From the NCBI RefSeq assembly GCF_020639365.1, contig NZ_JAINUL010000001.1, positions 6,468,048-6,532,047 on the forward strand: a DNA stretch of 64,000 bases, in the 5' to 3' direction. Position 1 is the first letter of the stretch, and each line of letters opens with the position of its first letter. The translations under genes were made by a program, and so were the position numbers. This document shows positions 18,308 to 25,649 of the stretch, piece by piece. The DNA is from Streptomyces flavotricini (GTDB lineage: Bacteria > Actinomycetota > Actinomycetes > Streptomycetales > Streptomycetaceae). The notes under the pieces were generated by a model, which was not told the DNA's origin, made no database searches, and saw only the letters and a list, made by a program, of their open reading frames with translations.

Positions 18308-19189
18308 CTATCCGCCGAGCTCCGCCGCGTACGGCGGCTCCGCGCCCGCCCTCGTACAGGTCAGCGCCGCCGCGTGGGCCGCGTAGGCGAGGACCCCCGG
18401 CCAGTCCACCGGATCACCGGCCGGCAGAGCCGACAGGCGGTGCAGCAGGGCCGCGTTGACCGTGTCGCCCGCCCCGATCGTGTCCGCCACCGCGACCCGG
18501 CGGGCCGGCACCTCGTACTCCGCACCCTCCCGGGTCCGGACCGACAGCCCCTGCGCACCCCGGGTGAGCACGACCGCCGAGGGCCCGGCCGCCAGCCAGT
18601 CCGAGACCCGCCCGCCCAGCCACCCGGCATCCTCCTCCGACAGCTTGAGGACGGAGACGTACGGCAGCCAGCCCAGGAACCGGGCCCGGTACGCCGTCGG
18701 ATCCCCGATCAGCGCCGGGCGGATGTTGGGGTCCAGCAGGGTCAGGAGTCCGCGCCCGGACTCCCGGCGCAGCAGGGCCTCGTACGCGCTCGCGCCCGGC
18801 TCCAGCGCGAGGGAGCAGGTGCCGAGCGCCAGGGCCCGGGTACCCGCGGGCAGCGCCCGGGGCAGGGTGAACAGCCGGTCGGCCGTGCCCTCCACGTAGA
18901 AGCGGTACGCCGCCGAGCCGTCCGGGGCCAGCGAGGGCACGGCGAGGGTGGTGGGCTCCGGCCCGCGCTGCACCAGCGAGAGGTCCACCCCGGCCGCGCG
19001 CAGCCCGTCGAGCAGGCTCTCGCCGAAGCCGTCCGCCGAGACCCGGGAGCAGAAGGCGGTCTCCGCACCGAGCCGGCCCAGCGCCAGCGCGGTGTTGTAC
19101 GGCCCCCCGCCCGGGCGCGGCACGAGCGCACCCGGCGGCTGCGCCACGGGCACGAGGTCGATCAGGGCTTCTCCACCGACGACGATCAC
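18308..19189 (-). CDS. PfkB-family carbohydrate kinase (fructokinase-like)
   Basis: 293 aa ribokinase-fold sugar kinase that phosphorylates a sugar hydroxyl with ATP. The N-terminal strand VIVVGGEALIDLVP (residues 1-14) and PRPGGGPYNTALALGRLGAETAFCSRVSADGFGESLL (about 25-60) match the fructokinase branch. The signature DTIGAGDTVNAALLHRL near 245-260 carries the catalytic Asp. It is nearly full family length. The GTG at 19189 is where the conserved beta strand begins. No ribosome site is evident, and the frame stays open upstream over the divergent Rieske gene, so the start is the least certain part. The substrate cannot be told from sequence. It is divergent from the Rieske lipoprotein gene. 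Confidence 0.85.
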   Translation of the reverse strand: MIVVGGEALIDLVPVAQPPGALVPRPGGGPYNTALALGRLGAETAFCSRVSADGFGESLLDGLRAAGVDLSLVQRGPEPTTLAVPSLAPDGSAAYRFYVEGTADRLFTLPRALPAGTRALALGTCSLALEPGASAYEALLRRESGRGLLTLLDPNIRPALIGDPTAYRARFLGWLPYVSVLKLSEEDAGWLGGRVSDWLAAGPSAVVLTRGAQGLSVRTREGAEYEVPARRVAVADTIGAGDTVNAALLHRLSALPAGDPVDWPGVLAYAAHAAALTCTRAGAEPPYAAELGG

Positions 19190-19321
19190 GCGGGGGAAGG
19201 TATCCCATCGGGCGGCGGGAACGGGCAGCGGTATCGTCGGGGGGCCCACCAGAGGCACCGAAAACACCAGAAGCACCGGCACCAGAACCACCGGCACCAG
19301 CCCCCAGGCCAGGAGAACCGC

Positions 19322-19753
19322 ATGTCCGCGTCGCAGCCCGCCGCCCGCCGTACCGTCCTCAAGGGCGCCGCCGCGATCGTCGGGGCCGTCGGCGGCGGGG
19401 CCGCGCTCGCGGCCTGCTCCACCGAGGGCAACAGCGGCTCCGGCTCCCCGGCGGTCCCGGCCGCCCCGGTGGAGCTCGGCGCCGTCTCCGAGGTCCCGGT
19501 CGGCGGGTCGAAGCTGTTCCGGGAGAAGAAGCTGGTCGTCAGCTGCCCGGCGGAGGGCCAGTACAAGGCGTTCAGCGCCCAGTGCACGCACGCCGGCTGC
19601 GTTCTGGACAAGATCGACGACGGCGAGGGCAACTGCCCCTGCCACGGCAGCCGCTTCGACGTGACGACCGGCAAGGTGCTGCGCGGTCCGGCAACCGACC
19701 CGCTGCCCGCCGTCCCGGTCAAGGCCGAGGGCGGCAAGCTCATCGCGGGCTGA
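19322..19753 (+). CDS. Rieske [2Fe-2S] protein, Tat-exported lipoprotein
   Basis: 143 aa. The N-terminus is a twin-arginine signal (ARRTVLKG, then hydrophobic Ala/Gly) ending in a lipobox LAAC (Cys36), so the folded protein is exported by Tat and lipid-anchored on the outer face. The Rieske domain follows a Ser/Gly/Pro linker: CTHAGC and CPCHGSRFD provide the Cys/His pairs for the 2Fe-2S cluster, and both disulfide Cys typical of cytochrome bc1-type Rieske proteins are present. It ends with the GPATDPLPAVPV loop. AGGAGAA lies 5 nt before the ATG. Redox partner and role are unknown; it is not linked to bc complex genes here. Confidence 0.9.
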   Translation: MSASQPAARRTVLKGAAAIVGAVGGGAALAACSTEGNSGSGSPAVPAAPVELGAVSEVPVGGSKLFREKKLVVSCPAEGQYKAFSAQCTHAGCVLDKIDDGEGNCPCHGSRFDVTTGKVLRGPATDPLPAVPVKAEGGKLIAG

Positions 19754-19772
19754 CGCGGCGCGCCGACGGGCG

Positions 19773-20735
19773 TCACGCCCAGTCCCAGGCGATGCCCAGC
19801 AGCCCGCGCCGCACCTCCGGCTCGACCAGGTGCACGGCGCGGTGGCGCCCGCTCGGCGTCAGGTCCGCCAGGGCGCCGCGCGGCGCCCCCGGCCCGGACC
19901 GGCTGAACCGCCGGCAGCGCACCGGCAGCGCCGCCTCGTCGAAGCGGACCTGGAGCACGTACTGTCCGCCGCTGTAGCTGAACCCGCGCACGTACTCGGT
20001 GCAGCGGCCGCCGGTCCCGTCCTCGAAGCCGTAGCCGAAGACGTACGTGTCCCCGGTGCGCAGCCGGGCGTCGAAGAGCAGCTCGGCGACCAGCACCTCG
20101 GCCTCGGGGTGCCAGCGGACGCGTCCGGTCCGGCAGTTCTCGTCCGCCCGTACGCGGACCCCGGCCGGGTCACAGCCGGGGTCGCCGTGGTGGACGGCGA
20201 GATAGCGGTCGACCCCGTCGCGGTGGGCCCGTACGACGTGCTGCGACTCGCGGCCGAGCAGTTCGCCGCCCGCCCCGATCCGTACCCGCTCGTGGTGGCC
20301 GACGGTGTGCAGGCCGCCGTCGGCGGGCAGTTCCATCCCGGCCAGCAGCTCTTCCACGGCCGCGCCGACGCTGACCAGGGCCCGGTACGAGCGGGCCTGC
20401 GGGCGGACGGCCCGCGACCCGGCGCCCTCCGGGGCGGCCAGCAGCCGCAGCAGGGCCCCCTCGGACAGTTCCAGGATCTGCTCCAGTGCCCGTACGGCCT
20501 TCAGGGACTCGGGGCGGCTCGGCCGGCGGGCGCCCTGCTGCCAGTAGCTGAGGCTGGTCACGCCGAGCTTGATGCCACGGGCCGCGAGCCGGTGCTGTAC
20601 GCGGTGCAGGGGGAGGCCGCGGGCGGTGAGCGCGGCACGCAGGGCGAGGTGGAAGGGGCCGGCGCGCAGCAGCTGCCCCAGCTCCTGCGCGCCCGCTTGC
20701 GTGCTCGCCCGCGTGCTCTCCCCGGTCGACCGCAT
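19773..20735 (-). CDS. HTH-domain regulator-like protein of unknown function
   Basis: 320 aa. Residues about 20-95 look like a helix-turn-helix segment of the XRE kind (FHLALRAALTARGLPLHRVQHRLAARGIKLGVTSLSYWQQGARRPSRPESLKAVRALEQIL), where LSYWQQGARRP would be the recognition helix region. The remaining about 220 residues are a beta-rich domain with DTYVFGYGFEDGTGG and EYVRGFSYSGGQYVLQVRFD, which I do not recognise. It is probably a cytoplasmic regulator. AGGAGGT lies 6 nt before ATG 20735, which fixes the start. It is divergent from the exported protease-like gene and shares with it an upstream region rich in GTGAA/TTCAC motifs, suggesting it may control that operon and itself. Confidence 0.65.
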   Translation of the reverse strand: MRSTGESTRASTQAGAQELGQLLRAGPFHLALRAALTARGLPLHRVQHRLAARGIKLGVTSLSYWQQGARRPSRPESLKAVRALEQILELSEGALLRLLAAPEGAGSRAVRPQARSYRALVSVGAAVEELLAGMELPADGGLHTVGHHERVRIGAGGELLGRESQHVVRAHRDGVDRYLAVHHGDPGCDPAGVRVRADENCRTGRVRWHPEAEVLVAELLFDARLRTGDTYVFGYGFEDGTGGRCTEYVRGFSYSGGQYVLQVRFDEAALPVRCRRFSRSGPGAPRGALADLTPSGRHRAVHLVEPEVRRGLLGIAWDWA

Positions 20736-20748
20736 GACGGCACCTCCT

Positions 20749-20849
20749 GTGAACATTCACGCGCGGTGGGGCGGGAGGGCTCGCCGGTGGCGCCCGGGGT
20801 CCAGGTGAAAGGACGGCAGTCGTTCACACTGCGGTCCCGCCGTTCACAC
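20749..20849. promoter_or_regulatory. Cluster of GTGAA/TTCAC motifs in divergent promoter
   Basis: GTGAACATTCAC (20749-20760) is a palindrome next to the HTH gene's ribosome site. Two copies of CGTTCACAC begin at 20821 and 20841, a direct repeat with exactly 20-bp period (two helical turns). Together they look like an operator array for a repeat-binding regulator. Confidence 0.45.
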
Positions 20850-20876
20850 AGCAATGTCACGGCGTATTGAAGCCTG

Positions 20877-20905
20877 TTGACCTGATCGCGACAACACCCT
20901 GATGC
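20877..20905 (+). promoter_or_regulatory. Possible promoter of the protease-like operon
   Basis: TTGACC (20877-20882) is a good -35; 17 bp later TGATGC (20900-20905) is a poor -10. It lies just downstream of the CGTTCACAC repeats. Confidence 0.35.
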
Positions 20906-20987
20906 TCCTCAGCAGCGTCCGGACGCGCTCCTCCAACCCCCACCCTCCCCGGCCCCACCGGGGAGATCCCCACACGGGAGGAACGCG

Positions 20988-21638
20988 ATGCGCAACCGAT
21001 TCCGGCGGCGGCTTTCCCTGGCCGCCGTCCTCACCGCCGTCCTCTTCACCCTGCCCACCGCCACCGCCACAGCCGCCACCGCCACGACCACCGCCACCGT
21101 CGCCGCAGGTTCCGCCACCGCCGCCCCCACGAGCGGTGCCGCCGCCGATTCCGCCCTCGCCGCCAAGCGCCTGAACATCACCATGCAGGCGCAGGCGAAG
21201 ACCAACTGGTGCTGGGCCGCGAGCGGCAACACCATCGCGACCTGGTTCGGCCGGAACTACACGCAGAACCAGTTCTGCAACGCCGCCTTCAACCGTCAGC
21301 AGGGCTACGACTGCCCCAACAACCAGGCCACGCTCGGCAACGTCCAGACCGCCCTGAACTGGGCCGGCATCAACTCCGGTTCTTACGTCAACGGCTGGCT
21401 GCGCTACCCCACCGTGCAGAGCGAGATCGACGCCGGCCGGCCGGTCGAGACCCGGATCCAGTGGTCCAACGGCGGCGGCCACATGCACGTCGTCTACGGC
21501 TACGACACCGCCAACAGCTGGGTCTACTGGGGCGATCCGTGGCCTTCCAGCGACCGCTACAACTGGGCCTCGCACGCCTGGTACGTGGACAACAGCACCT
21601 TCTCCTGGACCCACTCGCTCTACCGGATCGGGGCGTGA
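20988..21638 (+). CDS. Secreted papain-like cysteine protease family protein
   Basis: 216 aa. A Sec signal peptide with Arg-rich start (MRNRFRRRLSLAAVL) is followed by a Thr/Ala-rich propeptide-like stretch to about residue 60. The mature domain has the papain/C39-like catalytic arrangement: TNWCWAASGNTIATWFG with the Cys nucleophile near residue 75, GGGHMHVVYGYD with the catalytic His near 165, and WGDPWPSSDRYNW supplying the Asp/Asn. It resembles the AvrRpt2-type papain-like (PF12385-like) group in layout. GGGAGGAAC precedes the ATG. Its stop overlaps an in-frame GTG of the next gene, so the two are co-translated. Substrate and biological role are unknown. Confidence 0.82.
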   Translation: MRNRFRRRLSLAAVLTAVLFTLPTATATAATATTTATVAAGSATAAPTSGAAADSALAAKRLNITMQAQAKTNWCWAASGNTIATWFGRNYTQNQFCNAAFNRQQGYDCPNNQATLGNVQTALNWAGINSGSYVNGWLRYPTVQSEIDAGRPVETRIQWSNGGGHMHVVYGYDTANSWVYWGDPWPSSDRYNWASHAWYVDNSTFSWTHSLYRIGA

Positions 21639-21643
21639 GCGCC

Positions 21644-22435
21644 ATGACCGCCGTGTCCACGCGCGTTTCCGTCGCGGTCCTCGCGGCCTGCGCCGTCTCC
21701 GTCGTCATCGCGGCGGGCCCGCAGGCTTCGGCGGCGCCCGTGCCGCAGCCCGCGTCCGTCACCGCCGAGACGAAGGCCGCGGCGGCGCGGGCGGCCGCCG
21801 CCCCCGACACCCTGGCCACGCTCTCCCGCTTCTTCGCCCGCGAGGGCAGAGTGGCGCCGGACGCGGCGCGGCCGCGGATCGAGGGCGAGACGATACCGGT
21901 CAGCTACCTGTCCCCGGACTTCGTGGCGGGCAAGGCGGGGGCGCCGGTGGCCCGGCTGGAGTTCCTCGCCAGCAAGGCGGTCTCCTCCGACGGACAGCAG
22001 GCCGCGCTGTGGACCGCCCGGACCGAGGCGGGGTGGCAGGTCGTGAACATCGCCACCGGCGACGACGAGTTCCGCTACGCACAGCTCGGCGCCGCCAAGC
22101 TGCCGGGCGGCACGGTGTTCCGGGAACCGCAGATCGACGCGTGGTACGTGGCCGCGGAAGGCCGGGTGCTGCCGTTGGACCAGGACGCGGAGCGGGCCGT
22201 GGGCGCGGGCGGCACCAGCCTCGCCGCGTACCGGGCGCGGGTGACCCGGGCCTACGGGGACAAGCTGCCGGGGTCGGAGTACGCGAAGCAGGGCAAGGCC
22301 GGAGGCTACTCGGTGACCGCCGACGCCGATGAGGGCGTGCCCGCGGCGGCCGGGGCCGTGGCCGGGGGGCTCGCGCTGGCCACGGCCGGCGCGCTCGCCG
22401 TGCGGCGGTCACGGCGGGGCCGCGCTCCGGCCTGA
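21644..22435 (+). CDS. Exported, C-terminally membrane-anchored protein of unknown function
   Basis: 263 aa from ATG 21644; a GTG at 21635 in frame overlaps the upstream stop (GTGA) and is the alternative start. The N-terminal signal peptide is VSTRVSVAVLAACAVSVVIAAGPQASAA. The middle (about residues 35-225) is a soluble domain with no motif I can name. The C-terminus has a Gly/Ala-rich transmembrane helix (AAGAVAGGLALATAGALAV) followed by a basic tail (RRSRRGRAPA), the layout of a membrane anchor without an LPxTG sortase motif. Tight coupling to the protease-like gene suggests a partner role such as inhibitor, chaperone or tether. This is inference from position only. Confidence 0.7.
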   Translation: MTAVSTRVSVAVLAACAVSVVIAAGPQASAAPVPQPASVTAETKAAAARAAAAPDTLATLSRFFAREGRVAPDAARPRIEGETIPVSYLSPDFVAGKAGAPVARLEFLASKAVSSDGQQAALWTARTEAGWQVVNIATGDDEFRYAQLGAAKLPGGTVFREPQIDAWYVAAEGRVLPLDQDAERAVGAGGTSLAAYRARVTRAYGDKLPGSEYAKQGKAGGYSVTADADEGVPAAAGAVAGGLALATAGALAVRRSRRGRAPA

Positions 22436-22489
22436 CCTGCCCGCCCCGAGGGGCGCGACGGCCGGGGGTCCGGGCGGTCACCGCCGCCC

Positions 22490-22570
22490 GGGCCCTGCGC
22501 GGCCGCCCGGGCCCTGCGCGGGCCCTGCGCGGGCCCTGCGCGGGCCCTGCGCGGGCCCTGCGCGGGCCCG
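22490..22570. repeat. 11-bp tandem repeat (GGGCCCTGCGC) upstream of uvrC
   Basis: Five perfect head-to-tail copies of GGGCCCTGCGC occupy 22509-22563, followed by a partial copy (22564-22570). One further copy (22490-22500) lies 8 bp upstream. The unit holds the palindrome GGGCCC and has a period close to one helical turn. It ends 41 bp before the uvrC ATG. Confidence 0.9.
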
Positions 22571-22598
22571 GTGTACCGGGGTTGTCGGTGGGCGGAAG

Positions 22599-22604
22599 TA
22601 GGGT
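22599..22604 (+). promoter_or_regulatory. Candidate -10 (TAGGGT) for a leaderless uvrC mRNA
   Basis: TAGGGT ends 7 nt before the uvrC ATG (GGTTGGC between), with no Shine-Dalgarno sequence. Confidence 0.45.
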
Positions 22605-22611
22605 GGTTGGC

Positions 22612-24657
22612 ATGGCCGACCCTTCCAGCTACCGTCCCGCGCCGGGGCAGATTCCCGACTCCCCGGGGGTCTACCGATTCCGCGACGAGCACCGCCGGGT
22701 GATCTACGTCGGGAAGGCCAAGAGCCTGCGACAGCGGCTGGCCAGCTACTTCCAGGACCTCGCCGGGCTGCATCCGCGTACCGCCACGATGGTGACCACC
22801 GCCGCCTCCGTCGAATGGACCGTCGTCTCCACCGAGGTCGAGGCGCTCCAGCTCGAGTATTCCTGGATCAAGGAGTACGACCCCCGGTTCAACGTCAAGT
22901 ACCGGGACGACAAGAGCTACCCCGCCCTCGCCGTGACGATGAACGAGGAGTATCCGAGGGTCCAGGTCATGCGGGGGCCCAAGAAGAAGGGCGTGCGGTA
23001 CTTCGGGCCCTACGGGCACGCCTGGGCGATCCGCGAGACCGTCGACCTCATGCTGCGGGTGTTCCCGGTGCGGACCTGCTCCGCCGGGGTGTTCAAGCGG
23101 TCCGCCCAGATCGGACGGCCCTGCCTGCTCGGCTACATCGGCAAGTGCTCCGCGCCGTGCGTCGGCCGGGTCACCCCCGACGAACACCGCGAACTCGCCG
23201 AGGACTTCTGCGACTTCATGGCCGGGCGGACCGGTACGTACCTGTCCCGCCTGGAGCGACAGATGCACGAGGCCGCCGAGGAGATGGAGTACGAGAAGGC
23301 GGCCCGGCTGCGCGACGACATAGGGGCGCTGCGCCGGGCCATGGAGAAGAACGCCGTCGTCCTCGCCGACGCCACGGACGCCGATCTCGTCGCCGTCGCC
23401 GAGGACGAGCTCGAAGCGGCCGTGCAGATCTTCCACGTCCGCGGCGGGCGCGTGCGCGGGCAGCGCGGCTGGGTCACCGACAAGGTCGAGGCCGTGGACA
23501 CCGCCGGCCTCGTCGAGCACGCGCTCCAGCAGCTCTACGGGGAGGAGAGCGGCGAAGCGGTCCCCAAGGAGGTGCTGGTTCCGGCCCTGCCCGAGGACGC
23601 GCACGCGCTGGGCGAGTGGCTCGCCGAGCGGCGCGGCTCCCTGGTCAGCCTGCGCATCCCGCAGCGCGGGGACAAGAAGGCCCTGATGGAGACCGTCCAC
23701 CGCAACGCGCTGCAGTCCCTGGCCCTGCACAAGACCAAGCGCGCCAGCGACCTCACCACCCGTTCCCGGGCCCTGGAGGAGATCGCGGAGGCCCTCGACC
23801 TGGACAGTGCGCCGCTGCGCATCGAGTGCTTCGACATCTCGCACCTCCAGGGCGACGACGTGGTGGCCTCGATGGTCGTCTTCGAGGACGGACTGGCCAG
23901 GAAGAGCGAGTACAGGCGCTTCGCGATCAAATCGTTCGAGGGGCAGGACGACGTCCGGTCCATGCACGAGGTGGTCTCGCGGCGCTTCCGCCGCTACCTC
24001 CAGGAGAAGCTCAAGACCGGCGAGTGGTCCCCGGAGGACGGGGAGGAGGGGGAGAACCCCCTCGCCGAGGACGACGGGCGGCCGAAGCGTTTCGCCTACC
24101 CGCCGCAGCTCGTCGTGGTCGACGGCGGGCAGCCGCAGGTGGCCGCCGCCAAGCGCGCCCTGGAGGAGCTCGGCATCGACGACGTGGCCGTCTGCGGGCT
24201 GGCGAAGCGGCTGGAGGAGGTCTGGCTGCCCGGCGAGGACGACCCGGTCGTGCTGCCCCGTACCAGCGAGGGGCTCTACCTGCTCCAGCGGGTGCGTGAC
24301 GAAGCCCACCGCTTCGCGATCCAGTACCAGCGGAACAAGCGCGGGAAGCGACTCAAGGCGGGCCCGCTCGACGAGGTGCCCGGACTCGGCGAAAGCCGCA
24401 GGCAGGCGCTGGTCAAGCACTTCGGTTCGGTGAAGAAGCTGAGACAGGCGACAATCGACCAGATCTGCGAGGTCCCTGGCATAGGCCGCAAGACGGCCGA
24501 GACCGTGGCCGCGGCGCTCGCCCGGTCGGTTCCCGCCGGTCCTGCCGTCAACACGGCGACAGGAGAGATCATTGAGGATGAGACCCCGCCCCCGCGGGTG
24601 GGGGCACCTCCCGGCGGCAGCCGGGGGACATCGTCCGAACGGGGGACCGAGCAATGA
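22612..24657 (+). CDS. uvrC: Excinuclease ABC subunit UvrC
   Basis: 681 aa. UvrC makes both incisions around the lesion after UvrB loading. The N-terminal GIY-YIG domain (PDSPGVYRFRDEHRRVIYVGKAKSLRQRL, residues 15-43) performs the 3' cut. The UVR motif binding UvrB is near 210-240 (EAAEEMEYEKAARLRDDIGALRR). The RNase H-like domain with FDISHLQG and VVVDGGQPQV (catalytic Asp residues) makes the 5' cut. A helix-hairpin-helix pair (LDEVPGLGESRRQALVKHFGS... ICEVPGIGRKTAETV) lies at about 580-640. The last about 24 residues are encoded by a dispersed hairpin repeat (24605-24628) and are not conserved-looking. It overlaps rapZ by 4 nt (ATGA). Confidence 0.97.
   Translation: MADPSSYRPAPGQIPDSPGVYRFRDEHRRVIYVGKAKSLRQRLASYFQDLAGLHPRTATMVTTAASVEWTVVSTEVEALQLEYSWIKEYDPRFNVKYRDDKSYPALAVTMNEEYPRVQVMRGPKKKGVRYFGPYGHAWAIRETVDLMLRVFPVRTCSAGVFKRSAQIGRPCLLGYIGKCSAPCVGRVTPDEHRELAEDFCDFMAGRTGTYLSRLERQMHEAAEEMEYEKAARLRDDIGALRRAMEKNAVVLADATDADLVAVAEDELEAAVQIFHVRGGRVRGQRGWVTDKVEAVDTAGLVEHALQQLYGEESGEAVPKEVLVPALPEDAHALGEWLAERRGSLVSLRIPQRGDKKALMETVHRNALQSLALHKTKRASDLTTRSRALEEIAEALDLDSAPLRIECFDISHLQGDDVVASMVVFEDGLARKSEYRRFAIKSFEGQDDVRSMHEVVSRRFRRYLQEKLKTGEWSPEDGEEGENPLAEDDGRPKRFAYPPQLVVVDGGQPQVAAAKRALEELGIDDVAVCGLAKRLEEVWLPGEDDPVVLPRTSEGLYLLQRVRDEAHRFAIQYQRNKRGKRLKAGPLDEVPGLGESRRQALVKHFGSVKKLRQATIDQICEVPGIGRKTAETVAAALARSVPAGPAVNTATGEIIEDETPPPRVGAPPGGSRGTSSERGTEQ
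24605..24628. repeat. Dispersed hairpin repeat, copy A (inside uvrC 3' end)
   Basis: It matches a second copy at 63356-63379 at 23 of 24 positions; both begin CACCTCCCGGC and end AGCCGGGGGA. The arms CTCCCGGC and GCCGGGGG pair around a 4-nt loop. Here it is translated as part of the UvrC tail. Confidence 0.8.
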
Positions 24658-25649
24658 CCGAGCGCGAGACCGACCAGACGAGCGGCGAGACGGCCGAGCA
24701 GATGACCGACCACACGACCGAGCACGACCGAGACGGAGCACAGGTGAGTACGGGCACGACAGTGGAGCCCGGAGATACCGCCGAGGCGGCCATCCCCGAG
24801 CTGGTGATCATCTCCGGCATGTCCGGGGCCGGGCGCAGTACGGCGGCCAAGTGTCTCGAAGACCTCGGCTGGTTCGTCGTCGACAACCTCCCGCCCGCGC
24901 TGATCCCCACCATGGTGGAGCTCGGCGCCCGCTCGCAGGGCAACGTGGCGCGCATCGCCGTCGTCGTCGACGTCCGCGGCCGCCAGTTCTTCGACGCCCT
25001 GCGCGAGTCCCTCTCCGACCTCGACAGCAAGGGCGTCACCCGGCGCATCGTCTTCCTGGAGTCCTCCGACGACGCCCTGGTCCGCCGCTTCGAGTCGGTC
25101 CGCCGCCCGCACCCCCTCCAGGGCGACGGCCGCATCACCGACGGCATCGCCGCCGAGCGCGACCTGCTGCGCGAGCTGCGCGGCGACGCCGACCTGGTCA
25201 TCGACACCTCCAGCCTGAACGTGCACGAGCTGCGCGCGAAGATGGACGCCCAGTTCGCGGGCGACGAGGAGCCCGAGCTCCGGGCGACCGTCATGTCCTT
25301 CGGCTACAAGTACGGCCTGCCCGTCGACGCCGACCTCGTCGTCGACTGCCGCTTCATCCCGAACCCGCACTGGGTCCCCGAGCTGCGGCCCTTCACCGGC
25401 CTCAATCCGGAGGTGTCGGGCTACGTCTTCAGCCAGCCGGGCGCCAAGGAGTTCCTCGACCGCTACACCGAGCTGCTCCAGCTCATCGCCACCGGCTACC
25501 GCCGCGAGGGCAAGCGGTACGTGACCATCGCGGTCGGCTGCACCGGCGGCAAGCACCGCAGCGTGGCCATGTCCGAGAAGCTCGCTGCCCGCCTCGCCTC
25601 CGAGGGAGTCGAGACCGTCGTAGTCCACCGGGACATGGGGCGCGAGTGA
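24654..25649 (+). CDS. rapZ: RapZ/YvcJ-family nucleotide-binding protein
   Basis: 331 aa P-loop protein. In E. coli RapZ is an RNase adaptor controlling GlcN6P synthase; the actinobacterial role is less clear, but the gene is always next to yvcK and whiA. The first 45 residues are polar and variable. Then comes LVIISGMSGAGRSTAAKCLEDLGWFVVDNLPP (about 50-81): the Walker A is GMSGAGRST, with Arg where Lys is usual. The C-terminal RNA-binding part shows FGYKYGLPVDADLVVDCRFIPNPHW, LNPEVSGYVF and IAVGCTGGKHRSVAMSEKL. It overlaps uvrC and yvcK by 4 nt each, so translation of the set is coupled. Confidence 0.93.
   Translation: MTERETDQTSGETAEQMTDHTTEHDRDGAQVSTGTTVEPGDTAEAAIPELVIISGMSGAGRSTAAKCLEDLGWFVVDNLPPALIPTMVELGARSQGNVARIAVVVDVRGRQFFDALRESLSDLDSKGVTRRIVFLESSDDALVRRFESVRRPHPLQGDGRITDGIAAERDLLRELRGDADLVIDTSSLNVHELRAKMDAQFAGDEEPELRATVMSFGYKYGLPVDADLVVDCRFIPNPHWVPELRPFTGLNPEVSGYVFSQPGAKEFLDRYTELLQLIATGYRREGKRYVTIAVGCTGGKHRSVAMSEKLAARLASEGVETVVVHRDMGRE

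Noticed and set aside
22490..22570. Possible CRISPR-like array
   Set aside because: The unit is 11 bp, head to tail with no spacers, and no cas genes are present; it is a simple tandem repeat.
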